Assembly (NCBI RefSeq): GCF_047663525.1
Contig: NC_092602.1
Coordinates: 9,483,501-9,547,500, forward strand
Source: Anas platyrhynchos
Lineage: Eukaryota; Chordata; Aves; Anseriformes; Anatidae
DNA: 64,000 bases
Direction: 5' to 3'
The position numbers and the translations under genes were made by a program. The notes under the pieces were generated by a model. It saw only the letters and a program-made list of their open reading frames with translations. It was not told the origin of the DNA and searched no databases. Position 1 is the first letter of the stretch. The number at the start of each line of letters is the position of its first letter. Positions 27,801 through 42,800 of the stretch are shown here, one piece after another.

Positions 27801-30800
27801 TTTTGTAAATATGTATATTTTGTATACACGTGGTCTGAAAAAAATATGTATTTGACACGCTTATTCAGACTGGCAATGAATGAATGCCTCACCTAATTGT
27901 GTTCTGAAAAAGATGCTAAAAGAAATGATCCTAATAGGAAAGTATTAAGTTTTGTGGGTGTTTCTTGTACTTTGGACAACACAATCACCAAACAATTTTA
28001 TTACTAAATGATCCTCAACAGGAGTTAGTTCAATAGGAGGTTTGTTATTAACACAAATGAAATCAGGCTGAAAAAAAGGTGAACGGTGCCAAAGAACTTA
28101 CAATGGCTTTGTATTAAGTCTTTGCAAACAGCAAAATGACAAAGCAGTCATTGAAACACACCTTCATCAACACCACAAAAACCTATTTCACCATCACTGA
28201 TGTTTTCTGACTTGCTTATGTTACAGGGTGCCAATAGTAGCTCAAAGGCCGAAAAGTACAGGCTGCACAAGCAGACTCATAGCCCTTCCTTACAAGCTTT
28301 CTCTTAATGCTTCAGAGAGACTTCATCCCTTGTAATTTGAAGATATTTTAATGATCCAAGTTTCACAAGTCCAGGTGGCTTCACTAGCTAGCTCTTTAAG
28401 TGTTGTCTGCCTTTACTGAAATTAAGGACCTTAATTACAAAGTATTTAAAATTTAGCTGAATCATCTTACAATTACTCATCTAAATCTGAAGGTATTTTC
28501 TAAATTTAAAGCTGCATCATTTCTTGTTAATTCAGTGGCCAAAGAAGAAAGTTATCACTCTCGATTATGACCGTGTGCTACTATTATTAGTTGCCTTAGT
28601 TCCCTAGTCCATGTCTCAGCAGTCAGCCGGTCCTATGACTGCTCCCAGATTTAATACTTTCCCCAGCATAAGAAAACCATGCTCTTCCAAACTTACCATG
28701 GCCTCAGCAGAATTACTTTTATTCATGCCATCCCTATTCATACTCCAAGACACCATTCATACGCACACCAGCAGACCAACTCACCCTTATTCTTGGCAGT
28801 TCTGAATAAGGCATACCCTTCAACACCCATTTCAGGTCACAATGCTATCCCACCAAATTTTCGTTACAGGTATAATAGAGTTTTATGTCCTACACCAGAA
28901 GTTCTCGTTCCTCTGGTTTGCTGGCTACACTCCTTGCATTACTGTGCAAATATCTCAGTCCTTGCCACACCCAGCTTTCTAGCTCTTTTAGCTCCGTACA
29001 GCCTTTTCACCAATTACTTATCCGATTAATGTTCTCATCAAGTGGAGCACTTTCCTTCTCTATGCTATCCATCACTTCCCCCTCTAATATTCTCTGTTGT
29101 CCTGTTGTTCTCCTCTGCCCATATACAGACATGGGGATGAATCAAGGCTCTCCCACATACTTTTAATTCCTTGAAGTTCTCCTCATCATGTCAGGCCAAG
29201 CAGTCCAATGAGACCTATACCCCAAATGCAGGTGCAGAGCCTATCTACTGAGAAATGTTACATTTATAAACATCCTTCTCCTAGCCATATAACAAATATT
29301 CTTCAGAAATCCAGTCACTGAGTCGTCATCATCATCCTATTGAATCCTTCATGCAACACCTTAAGATTGCTGACTGGTATTATAGGTAAGAAGATAAAAA
29401 CCTCGTTTTGCACTAATAGGATATTTCAATATCCCCACAAGTCAAGCCTTTGGGGCATTTTGAATAAATCCAAATATTAATGTGACTGTTTTTACCCACC
29501 TATTCACTTTCGTTAACCTCCAGAACTTTACTAGACCCCTCTAGTTCTTCACATTTGGTCAACACTAGCTCAAAAGGAAGAATAACAGCACAACTATAAA
29601 AGCAACTTTAAGGACATCCGCATCCCTAATAACAACTTTAAACAGAAGTTGCATCAATGACATGGCTTAATTTTTGGTGTCAGAAGAAACTACCAACAGA
29701 TTTTTGCCCACCTTTCGAACTGCAAATATACAGTCACAGAAACTACCCAAAAGCCTCCTAAAAAGAGCACCAAACACATTCTTTCACTTGTCTGTGTGCA
29801 GCACAGTGGGGAGAGGGTTAACTAAAGCACAGTTTCAAAGTCTGAGTGTTAGATTTACTTTACCATCTCCATTTAAAAATATATTTAGAACAACTTGTTC
29901 CTGTAAAATACCGATGCTACTATTTTGTAGCATCTCTAAAATAGCTTAAAACTCAGAATGATGACAGACTTAACGCTGTGATGACAACGCTGCGAAGTTC
30001 ACATGATTCTCTACAAAGCAAATTACGTGGCTCAATGGCAAAGAGTTTCTTAAAACAGTTTTTGGGCACAGCTTAGTCATGCCATAGAGATAGGAGTTTT
30101 GAACTATGCCATAGTTAAATTCTAACTCGTGCTTTCAGATTCTTGCTGCATTGTTGTTAGAAGAAAATACGGGTCCCTTGTCTTTTAAGGTACACAGAAG
30201 AAGAATTGCACTGACCAGGTTGTCAAGAACACAAATGTGAATGCTCAAATTGTGATTGTGTTCACAATAAATAAATAAATAAATAAATAAGACAGCTCAG
30301 TATCCAGCAGCTTTAGCAGAGAACCACTGCTGGTAGGTAATAGGCCCCCGAAAACATACATGAGCTTGTGAAGAGTAAATACACCAGCTTGCTTGGCAGA
30401 TCAAAGTTCTCCACGTAAGCACATGCAGCATAATCAGAACAGGTAGCAATAAACCAAGCTCTCTACCTAGTCCAGCAGTGTCACCCAGCACAGTTTGAGT
30501 GATACACTCATACAACCAAAACTGTAATTCAGAATTTAACCTCAGGCCTATGTGTCATTTTGACTTAATTGCAACATGATTTTTCCCTGCCATGAAAGTC
30601 TCTTAGACGACAAACTCTCCTCACCTCCAGCATACCTACTCAGGATGTTATATTGAAGTGCAACTCTGACAGCTGAAAAAATATTCATAGCATTAGCCCC
30701 ACAAAATGAAAAAGTTTATTAATAAAGGGGTACAGTTCTATGGAACAATTTCTACTTTCAAATAAAAATAAACAAATGATTTTAGGAAAAAAAAAAAAAA

Positions 30801-33800
30801 AGGAGTTAAAGTAGTGATGAAAAACAAGGAGACATTGGGATAAGTGGTCTTCTTAGCATTACCTGGACAGTCAACTTCATCACTCTCGTCCTCACAGGTG
30901 GGCCATCCATCACACTGCCAATTTGAAGGGATGCACTGGATGGTACCACTCCGACAAGCGAACTGCCCTGGGGTGCAGCGGAGCTCTAGGAAAGAAGAAA
31001 GTTGTGTTATTTATTCCTCTGAGTCCAAATACATATAACGTAATGGACAAAAGCTCTGGATAACTCAGCCTGCTAAAAACTGCTGAGCTTCAGATCACTT
31101 CCATATTTCAAACTGGACATTTACAGGCTTTAACAGACAGGAGGGCCTGTGTACAGCGTTTGTGAAAGAAGTCTATCAGACGTCTGTAGTAAAAACTTCC
31201 TCGTAAAAACACCACGCAAGATCTAGCTGGCAGATTTTTGGTTCACGCAGTCATACGCACTTTAGTTCAGCTTTCTCTATGGCAAATAGGGTTCTGGTCT
31301 GACCATGGCAGACTCTGCTCCTACATTATCATCATCTAGAAAGAATAAGGAAATCATTTAGCAGTAGGTTTCCCACTTACGAAATACTAACAGGAATACA
31401 GGTTGATAATGTGAGAACAAAACTGTTTTTCAGATTTCTAAATTGGATTTTCAAAACCAATTCCCAAAAAGTGACACCATAGTTTCTCTTAAGTCTGCTC
31501 CTTTCACATATCCAAAAATAAGTTGGTATCTTTAAGAGAAGAAGAGGAAGGGAAACCCATGTTTGCACAACGTTCCCAAGCCCAGGTCTAGCTGGAGAAG
31601 CTGCAAGCTCAGGGACCCAGTAGCAGCCATCACCACAGTGAGTGCTCCCCTTTTACTTCTTGCCATGCACTTCAGACAACTTGCTCACTTGCCTCAGAAG
31701 CAAAGTTTAACAACATGCTCTGGTAGCTTTTACATGCTGGATTATGCAATGAATTCAGAATGCAATTTCCACTGCAAGCAGTAGGTACGCCAGGCCCCAC
31801 CCAGACTTGCACAACTGTCCAGCCCAACTTCGAGCCAGTTCACGTAACTATTTGTAAAACAATTTCCATATTGATGGACCTGTTTTCACTTTCTAGCTCA
31901 CACTCTTTTGTAGAATTCCTGTGTATCAGCAAATCCTTCAAAAGAAACTGCCAGTATCTGCAAACTTGCAGTGCCTGCTGCTACAGCACTACTACCTACC
32001 TGCCGTCACCACACTGTCAGTCCTAATTAGCATTATAAAAAGTACAATTTTTGTCAATGCTTTTAAAGGTATCAATTCCATCCATCAAATGCCAGAAAGT
32101 AATAATTCCGCTTAATTTTGTGTTCCTCACTATATTTTGCAGGGAAAATCTGTCTATACAAGGGATGAACAACTCCAAGCTTGTTTGCAGACGGCAGGTC
32201 TGCGAGTGATGAGCATCGACGCGCTCACCTTTACACCAGACCATCACCGTGCAGCTTTCCTCATGACAGTGGTTCTCAGTATTGCACTGCTTTGGGTAAC
32301 GGCAGTTCGGCTATGACTTGAGAACTAGCACCTCTTATTAAAAATAAAAATCAAACAAGGGTTTAGAAAGTAATGCACACTCAGCCCTGACTTTGAAAGA
32401 ATGAAGCAGGTCGCTGTTTTTATTGATGGGGGAAAGGAAGCTCTAAGGAATTTACAATATAGATGCCCGTTCTCTCATCCACAGTTCACAGCTTAAGAGA
32501 AGAAGCTCTATTGCAATTGCCACCTTCCCAAAATGCATGTCTAAACTAAATCAAGGCAGAGGTTACGTTTAAATTTCTGGACAACACAGCCATGCAAAAT
32601 AAGATAAGCGATCACCCACTGTCAACCAGAGCCATACCCACATACCTAATAATTAGTACAGGATATTGTTTGATAGGCTTATTGTTTGATCGTAGACTCA
32701 AACCCACTTCTTTTGAAGACACCCAGATATTAAAACAGCATTTAACAGCGCCTGTTTCTCTCCAAATCCCAGAGCTGCTCTGCTAGCAGAATGGAAGCGG
32801 ACACATGCTCCTCGTACACCACCTACTCGGAGCAAACACCCCGGTCACCAAAGCACAAGGAGCTCACGCAGACCTGCCTGACTGCTCCCGGCAGCAGCAC
32901 GCGACAGCAGGACGAGGAGCGCTCTGACCCAGTTAGAGTTTTATTCGATCCAAACCACTGACAGCAAAGAGCACAGTGGAAATATTACAAACAGGGAAAC
33001 AAAAATAAAAAAATAAAACCAAGAAACCGCCACCACCCCACACACCTCGTAGCTTAGGTCACACATGATGACTTTTTTCCCCTGAACAAAACCTGAAGAA
33101 ATTTATTCAGCCCAAAGAAGGGAAGAAAGTTTGTGATTATGGGAATAAAAGGTTAAGCTTCACTTGTCCAATGTAGCAAGAAAAAAAAAGATAAAGCTAA
33201 AGCTACAAAAAAATACAACTGAAGTTGAAAATTAAACTCAAATTTCAAGTTCACAGGAAAGCATCAACTCAATAAATCATCGCAGCCTGTTTTACCACGG
33301 TTTGCATGAAGCATAAAGTTTCTTAAGAAGTTCAGCCACTGCCTTTCCAAGTACTGAATTTACACCGGAGCCTCTGGAAGATGTTTTCAACACGAGAGGC
33401 TGCTTTCAGCCCAGCTACAGGTTTCCATTACAGCTTCCTCCAACAATGGCAAAACGCAATTCAATACTTCAAATGAATCCTTTCAACCTGCTTGTCGCCC
33501 GCTTTCAATGGAAGTCGCACACAGCTGAGAAGAGAGCTGCTCTGCAGCCCTGCCTTTCACAGACAGCACCCAGGAGAGCACGTGGGAAAGCCTGCGAAGT
33601 GTCCTTCGTGTCTCTCTTCAGTTCCATATGCACTATTTTAGGTACGATTACATACAACAGGTTCAAATAAGCAAACAGCCCCATCCCCACATTTCTGTCA
33701 TTAAAACCTGCCAGTTACATGCCGTAATGTGGCTGCTCCCTGCATTACAGGCAATCCCCTATGAAGAAGGTGTATACACGAGGGGACACAAAACACATTC

Positions 33801-36800
33801 ATTTAAACACGGCTCGGGTTAACCAGCAGGGCACTTGGTCCCGAGGGAAAGCACACCATGGCAGGTTCACTCGTTATTTCACAGCAAGGAGCAGGAGCTG
33901 CTGGGCGATTCTGCTGCAGGGAGAACAGTGACACTAAAGGGCATGGTTGCAAAACCCAGTCTCCAGACGCTGAAAACACCACCAGTAATGCTTCCTGAGC
34001 TACCCGAGCCCTGAGCCCACACCTCCCTGCATGACCGAACTGCTTTATTCATTGTGCAGCGTCTGGAAGAGCTTCAGCTTAATTGTTCTGCTTCTGGTTG
34101 CTGCCCATCGTGTTTTAGCATGAAAGACAAACAGCACGCAGCCACCTGAGGAAACCTGCCCACCTCTCCCACCTGGACTCCCCAGAGGGGGCTGTGCTCA
34201 GCTGGGACATCCCTGGTGACCTGCTTCTGTGCCAGCTCTGATGGTAACTTGCAGCAAGAGGATGAGGAAGAAAAGCATCTCAAACTACCAGCTCCTCTCC
34301 TCTCCCCCTGCTCCACAACAGCAGCAAAGCAGCACTGCACACACCTATTTGCTGCCAGCTGTTAAAGCAGAAAGATTTTTGGTACTGTTAGGAAATATGA
34401 AATGCAGTAAGTTTGGCACCTGTTGCAGCACAGGTACAAACACATCACGCAGTGGTCAACAACTGGCCACAGGTCAAAAACTGGAAACACAGCCACCTCC
34501 TGTACTCACATAGGACACGGAGAGTTAAATCAGCAGAATCAGGATCCACATAGGAGCTTCTAGTGTAAAAGGGTACTTTTTCTTGTAAGAATCAAACAGT
34601 CTTTTCTCTGGTGCAGCACAAAATTTAGTATACAAGTCTCACTTTCGAGCAAATGTATCTATTCATTGGGATGAAGGGAAGCAAGCAAACAATGGAAACA
34701 GCAACAGTTGTAGCTCTTTACAGGGCATAAATTTACAAACCATTACAAAGTTCAAGGGTGCGAGAATGTGAAAACACTTGAAGCAGCAAGGTGTTGTTAT
34801 AAGTCGTCTTCAATTCGCCATCTCAAAGCACTTCTAGAATGTTAACCCTCAATCTTGCCAGCTACTGCATCCTTCTGTCAGTGCCTAAAATGAAGCGCAG
34901 GAAAATGGCACAGCTGGCCAAAGGCTGCCTCCGAAGAGACGAGCCTGAGAGCAGGGTTCAGCTCTCCTGGATGCAGCTCCCGTGCTCTCCCTCCAACACC
35001 CCGCACCTTGCCGGCCCACCAGCACGCTCCTACCTGAACTCATGTTTTCCTTTCAGAAGCATCATCCACTAACATACAGTCTCCAGCGACCTGTTCTCTC
35101 TAGCAGCACCTAAGAGCTACAAATTGGCCAACAGGAGCAAGAAACAAAGAACACCTTAGCTTTATAAAAAGAGAAAAAGAAAAATCAGTCAGACTTTGTA
35201 TCAGTTCTACAAGCTTAACATATAGCACGATATTAAGCTTACTGTCAAGCAAAGGCCAAAAAAACAATATTGATTTCATGGGATGCATCATTAGGTAACA
35301 TCATCCACCCTCGGGAGTCACTCACCTGAAAGCAGCTTTGCCAAAGCTAGCGGCAGATCTGTAGTTTGAAATTTAAAACAAAACTTACAACGCAGTTGGA
35401 AACTTAATCAAACACCAGAAATTCCAAGCGAGATTGTAAATAAATTTAAACAGTGCCATATAAACATAAACAAGTCTCCATCTCCTTCAGCTGCCAAGTA
35501 TTTTTTTTTTTAAGTTAGGCACTAACAAAATCAACAAGATTTTTGACTAAAATAAGAATCCAGGTTTTATAGGGGGAAAAAAGTTTTCAAAGTGGTTGTT
35601 CGCACTGCCACAGAAAGCTTTTGTTCCATTTTCACAATGCCATGTCTAACGCCAGATGTTTCACTGCACCCATCACGTAGTTCAACACAGGGTTCAATGA
35701 GCTTCCTCCCCCCTGCTTTTATGGCACACTCATTTCCAGATTTTCTGCTAAGTGCTCAAAATGGTCATTTACACATTATCTTCAACCAGGAAGACCGCGT
35801 GACAGATGGATAAAACAGCCACCCGCACGTTTTAACTTCCAGCACAGTTTCGCAGGTTTCATAAAACAAACACCTTGTCTCCATTATAAAACGATGCAGG
35901 AAGCCCTCCTAGGTTTAATCATCTCATTTAATCTTTCTGAATAATTGAGGACGCTTCCCTTCTGGGGCCTGTACACGTGCAAGTCGCGGCGCAGTGATCC
36001 TGCAGCAGATGCACACGTGTGTTGGTAAGCGTGCTGCCCTGGGTGCTACACTAACTGCAACCTCTATTTCTTAGATATTTCATTATATTTCATTTCAAGC
36101 CTTTCAGAGCTGAGTTTGGACAAGGACAACACTTATTTTCTTCAAAACTGGAACTAATTTCCTGCTTATCTTTCCCCGTTTTCATGCAAAGGGCACAGGG
36201 ATGATTAGTTCCTCAAAAGAAATGTTGTAATCGAAAGCAAGGCTGAGAGGATCCATATCCAGTACCTGTGACCAGTTCTCAGCACAGTAAATCTCATTTG
36301 GAGCTTCCAATATCAAATCAAGACTGTAACAGCCACAAGAAACAAAGTGTTGATTCAATACAAGTCCACCTTGCTAGTGCAGTTTTCTGAATTAATTTGA
36401 TGAGCTCGCTCTGAAAGAGCAAGCTTCTGACCAAGTCAGACGTCTGCCCACGTTAACATAAAGCCAGACCAGCTACGGGTAGCTCCCCTGCAACCAGAAA
36501 AAAATAACAACAAAACATGTGCTCCAACAAATGCAGCAGAAATGCAGTGTCCAGCTCTAGCATCAGTTACCGTGGGGGTGTGTGCCCACCAAGCTCGTAC
36601 ACTCCAGTTACTTAGCTCCTGCAGAAGCCTCCTTCTGATCACACTTGGACTGCAGGTGCTTTTTTGGCAGCAGCAGAACTACTTTCAGCCCCGTGCTAGC
36701 AGAGGCTGCCCTGCAAACAGGGCCGGGACCCTCACCAGACTGAGGGAAGAAAAGCTTTCACCACCGAGCAGAATCGCAGCTCTGCCCCACCACGAGCTGC

Positions 36801-39800
36801 ACCAGGGCACGGCGCGGAGATATCAGAACAGCAGAGGTGGCAGGACATCTCTGCGAGGGGCAAAGCCCACCAAGCTCTGAAAACTCCTGCCGAGTGACAC
36901 AAGCCAGCTACCCACGGACCTTTCTGGTCTACAGGCACTATTTACCCATCAAAACACTTCTGAGAAAACAAGCTAGGGTGACAGAGCGTTCAATACTGTC
37001 TTACAGGTTTATTTAGTCTGCCTCAATTGAAGACCAAGACATAAAAGGAACTCAGCCCAGTGAAATTCTACATCCAATAAAAGTGCCAGAGGCTCCGTCT
37101 CAGGTGTATATATAATAAACATCTCCCATAAAGCACTATGTGAGCACATCAAGGTTCTCAAAATCCACATTTCAACCTTATATTTCCAAACCCCTGATGT
37201 TTACCATCTCCAAAATCCAGTGAAAAAAAAAAACAGAACACTTGAAAGCAGAATCTCCCAAGCCAGAAAGGTATCACTGACACATGGCCCTTACTTTTAG
37301 GCCACACATTGCTAACCCCGGTACATAAACCTGTGGTGAGACAGCAACCAGCGGTGTCAGTTCACAATTTAAGAAGTCAATATGTGCATGAAGCACACAG
37401 CTGGGGAGCTACAGCTCTGAACCAAAGCCTATAAAATACAAGCCCCACTTCAGGAGAGAGCTTTGATAGAGAGATTAAATTCAGGGACTGCAGTCACTGA
37501 CGATGGAGGTCTGGTTCTTCTAGTCGCAATGACTTAATTTCTCTTTATTAAAAAGATTCATCAGTCAGTAAAGTCTGATACATTAAGATCCTCTTGGTAG
37601 CTAACATTACTGATGCGTGTTAGCTTTTAGTGTTTACACAGCTAGCCCTGATTTGAATCTATTTCAGTTTTTAAGACAAGTAAGTGGCACTTTTCATCTC
37701 CTATGTTAATTATTTGTTCTTGTCTACTGAGCTTCATTTGTATGGAAATTGAAATTTGATTAAATGCACAAAACCAGCATTTAATGTTATTTCAATTATA
37801 AACTATTACTGTAACTGAAATGCATGAAATGGAAAAGAAACTTCCGCGCAAAGCCACGTACTTCCAACTTTTAATGAACACTGCAAGTTGTGTGCGTACC
37901 TTGTTTACTTCACTTATTTCGTTCAGATTTCTCAAGACAGGATCTGGTAGATCCTCTGGCACAGCATTTATTTACAGACTGAAGGAAAACAAAAACAATT
38001 CCTGCTTTCGCAATGGAAGAGTTGCTCATTGTATCGAACCGGATGAATCAACCTGTAAGAGAATATTCTGATCACATGCAAAGAGGCAATTACTGTTATC
38101 AAAAGCTGATTGAGCATTAACAAAAACACCAAGTGCTTAGCCCAGTAACTCTTCTTATGCAGATGGTGTTTTGCCCATCAGGTCGTGCTTGTATTTTATC
38201 ACAATAAACCTACACACTTAGGTTAAGACCTGTACCTGCACGTTCCACTATGGTTTCAATTCTAACACATTTAAGAATGAATGTATTGAAAGTTAAAAAG
38301 GCTTTTTTCTTAAATCACTGATCCTACATATCCTGACCCACGGTACACTGTACGAGCATGATTAGATCCTAGTATCTTCAGCAAAGAGCCTAACCCCCTG
38401 AGCCCTGAACCCCTGGCGATTTTACCCAGCACCAGTGCTCAACAAACGCCTGCAAACAAGCATGGGAAACAAACACAAGCACACTCCCTAAGCATCTTCA
38501 TCACAACAACACACAGAGCCCCAGAGCTAATATTTATGCTCAGGAGGAAGCATAACATAACCCATACTTCTCTAGATTGGTATTTACTGAAGCAAGAGAA
38601 ATTTAAAATATTCTCGACAATTCCAGCACAATACCACAACGCTTCTCTTCATTTAATCCTCACTGGAGACATGAAGCAAACAAAAAACCCCTCTCCTAAA
38701 CCAGCCCGCTGCACTTTAAAAGCAGTTTTCTTGACTGAAGCTCCTCTTGGACCCACAGCTGAAGTTCACTGGAGCAGGTACCGAATCTGGTACAGAAGTG
38801 CTTGCTGAAAGCGTGCCAGCACGGAGAGAGCGATGGCTCGTGGCGGTGAGAAGTCACTCGCTGAAGGAGAGCTTTTAATGACAGAAGTGAGGCGAACTGC
38901 GCTTGAGGATGCTCCAACACACGATCCTTGAACAGGTTTGCTTGTTTTCTTAACCTGTCTTTGAGGTACCAAGCACCCACAATCCCACGCAGACCACTTG
39001 CAGAAAATGAAGTTGTACCTAAGTGGTATTTCCTCTCAGCTACAGATCAGATAAATTTTCCCTACCCATTCGTCCCATGGCAGGTTTCTTAATGTCACCT
39101 GGCAAATCTTACTGCCATTACTTGTCTTTAAATTCACCCTTACACTAACCCTCAGTGTGGCAGGGTACATACAGGACTTCATAACAAAGCTGCAGTGGGA
39201 AAAAACAGAGTATGAGAACAGAGCATGAGAACAGCACCTTATTTTCAGAGAAGAAAATTGTTTGTGAAGCTCACAAGTCACCATCAGACAATTATTCATG
39301 CCATAGATGAAATAATAGAACAGTTTCTCAGTTCTGTTGACTGTTTTTCAAATTAAAAACCTCCAGAAGCAGAGTGCTGCTCCTCTGTCAGCTCCACAGA
39401 AGACACAATGCTCACCCATGCTGCTGAAATTGTGCCTTGGCACGACCCTCGGGTCACCCAGCTTTGGTTGGTCATGGCCTGCGTGTGGTCAGGAGTACAA
39501 ACACCCAGCAGGGCTCTGTGCTACACATACAGAGCCAAACACCGCCAGCACCTCCTCCCTGCCCTAGCACCCCAAAATTAGAGACTCTAACCTTATTTGT
39601 CCCTACAAAGCGGTATTATAAATTCAGAAATAAGTGTATGTTACAGGCATTTGATTTTTCTGCATGACCTCAGCATGTAGTTTCATGAACTAAAACTGTG
39701 ACAGCACTCAGCTGAAAACCATAAAACCTAATGAATAACCCTAACGACCATTCTGTGCTACTCAGTGTTCTGTCACAGTAAGTTATGCTGAATGACCCTA

Positions 39801-42800
39801 AAGATCCATCAAAAGATTTTACATCGCGTTCAGGAACATTAGCAGGCTACTTCCCCTCGCCCCCCCCACTCTCATCGATAACATACCTACACCCTGCAGG
39901 AGCTTGGAACTGACCCAGTTTCTCCTTGCTCACAAGTGTCATTCACTCCGATTCATTGTCTGCTCTTTGTCTGCAGGGTAGATTCAATGCCAGAAAGGAT
40001 TAAAAAAAAAAAAAAAAAAGAAAGAAAAAAGAAAACACACACACACAACACAACCTTAGGCAGTGCGAGAGACCCGGCACTCAGCCAAAGCAACAACGCC
40101 AGAGCTTCTTGAATGGGAACCCTGGCTGTGATTTCCTAGGTCTTAGAAAATACAGACTTTGTGTTTCATCACTGCAGCCACTTACTTATTCCTAAGATTG
40201 AAAAAGAAAAGGAAAAAAAATCTAGTTCCCAATTCCCCAGTACCGCTAAAACCAAACAGCAAAACCAAATTTGCTATTTGAACTGAGCTAAAAGACTGAA
40301 CTATGCAATGCAGCACTATAGGCTGAAAAACATTTTATTTTCCTAACAGTGAGGGTAGCAGCTAAGCAACAGCTTGGCTTGCTGTTTTTCCCTAAAAAAC
40401 TGCAATATTATGGTAATGACTAGATAGGCAGAAGGGAAGAGCAAAACACAGCACTGGCACAAGAAAGCATTCAATACAAAGCCACAGGTACTCAAGAAAC
40501 CTTTCTCATGGCCCACAATTAAAGCCTACGTTTCCACTACACTAACAACCTTGCTCAGGACTTCTGATGTGCACGTAAAGCCTGAGGTGGGACTTTAGGT
40601 TTTAGCACAACAGAGACCTAAACCCGTGCAGCCCCAAATTTTTGCCCCTTCCCACTGCAGTGGCAGGCGAGCTTCCTACAGCAGAGAAAGTTTAGGGACA
40701 TGGGAAATGAGCCCAATGGAGTCCAGCGTCCTTGAGCCCCCATTACTTAGGAACCATGCCCATGCACATTCAGAAACCAACCTCACACAAAATTTAAACA
40801 CAGTCACATACGACACATTAACTTGCCCGACAAATGCAGCAACAGACAAAAAATCCATTAGAAAGATACCAGTAGTGAAATGCTCAGCAATTCATCAATT
40901 CTGTTGAAGAAAGAAGTACCATAAAAAACGGACTTTGCCCCTTACAGTCCACACCCTCAGGTCAGGACAGATTATCCCACGTACACCACGAATACTTAAA
41001 CCGACGTGGCTATTTGGGTGCCTCGGCTTAGCTACGTCCTGGTTCCATCCCCAGTCCCCACACCTCAAAGCTTCACCTCCTGAAAACAGCTTTTATGCCA
41101 AGATCCTCATATTGCCACGTATCTAAATACTTTAAAATCTTTTATTAATGTACACGGACCCTTCTTGGACATTTTTTTTTTTTTTCCACAAAGCTGGGGC
41201 TATTCTGAACAAGGAAAAAGCATCATGTTCTCAGCTGTGCTTCAAAAGCTTGGCAGCATTACCCGCACCTCTTTCCTTGCAGAAGACATGCAGACTGCTC
41301 CCCATCCCGTACCACCTCCAGCATGCCCAGAGCCACCTGGGACTGCAAAAATCACCCAGCAGAGCCAGCAACCCCCGAAGGAGCAGGCTGGCCATCAGAG
41401 GTACTTGCATACAAGCACCATTCCTCCACAGTCTGTGCAGATGATGCTTGCTGGAATGCTGCTCAAAAGAGATCTAGGAAATCTCCTGCTAAAAACAATC
41501 CAGACAGCACTGATAGATCTTATAACCTGGTAGGTGCCTACCTAAAACTACCCCAAAAATTCTGAACATGTCAGAGTAGCTCCTCTCCTCCTCCAAACAA
41601 TCATATCCTCAGGGTTAGAGAAGCACACGTGCTATCAGGCCAGTAAGAGCTAAGGCACAACATTTGTTCTTACGCAAAGCTTCGTTTCCACTTAAGAAGG
41701 ATCACCAGGGGAAGAGTATTCCCCGTGACCAAATAAACTGTAGACGTAAAAAAAAAAATAGCAAGAAAACAGTTACTACAGAGACAAGAGAGGAAAACTT
41801 AAATCTGAAGTTTTACGTGAACTACACGAGTATTTTCTTTACGTCAGGTTTCAACAAGAAGAGTATTCAGATGAAACACGATAAGAGCAATTCAAGAACT
41901 ATCAGAGCAATCAAGGCTAATTTGTAGCCACCATTAAACTGAAAGAAGGAATTGCCAGATTTCAGGAGTATTAGGAAGCTGTCCCATTTACTTCCAACAA
42001 GACAACACATGTTTCTACTTTGCAGCGAAACAGAAAAGTGAATGTCACAACATCTTTTTTCAGTACAGGATTCAGAAGCTTTTAAACATATCCTTCAACT
42101 TTCAATCCAAACAAATTCAATGAAAGTGCACAATTTAAGGTCAAGTGTGTACTAAGAGTACCTTGCTGGGATAGTCTTTAATGCCAAGCAAATAGGTAAC
42201 AAAATTCTAAAATTCCATAAACTAACCCCATTTCTTAATTTTAAAAACAAATGATCATGGAAGAAGCTCTTCCCAGGGCCCTAAAGGTCACGGTCTTAAA
42301 CAAGAATTTAAGAATTAAGGGAGATAGGAAACTGCCCAGCAGGGTGAGGGCACCACAGAAGCATTTGGGCAATGCTCTCAGACACACGGTCTGATTGTTG
42401 GGTGGTCCTGTATGGAGCCAGGAGTTGGACTCCATGACCCTCGAGGGTCCCTTCCAGCATGGGATATTCGATCATCCTGTGATCTATATGCACGAGCACT
42501 ATTCAAACGCCACCCACACTAAAAAAGCTTTTGCTTCTGCTTTGTTTTTTCCCTTCACCTTGCACCAGACTTGAGGAGCAAGCGCCCAGAACACTTGAAA
42601 GGAAAAATTTGATACACAGAAACATTCTGACCTCGGATGCTGAAAACACATTTTATCCTTTGCAAAGTAGCTGGTGCAGAAGCTGTCATGTACCAGAGCA
42701 AATGGCTCGTGCCTTGAATAGCATTCCAGTGCTCCGGCGGAGCCGAACACGACAGGAATGCAGCCAGCGCTAGCCCCTGGTGCGTGTGTCCGCAGCGTGC

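Larger units (their letters stand above)
21116..30862 (-). other. DGCR2: DGCR2 intron 2
   Basis: About 9.7 kb. Contains a (CA)n/A patch near 21665-21690, a mildly CpG-enriched segment at about 24600-25050, a pyrimidine-rich (plus strand) block at about 28580-29180, an (AAAT)n microsatellite at 30265-30290 and a poly(A) run at about 30787-30801. No exon or gene recognised. Confidence 0.88.
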
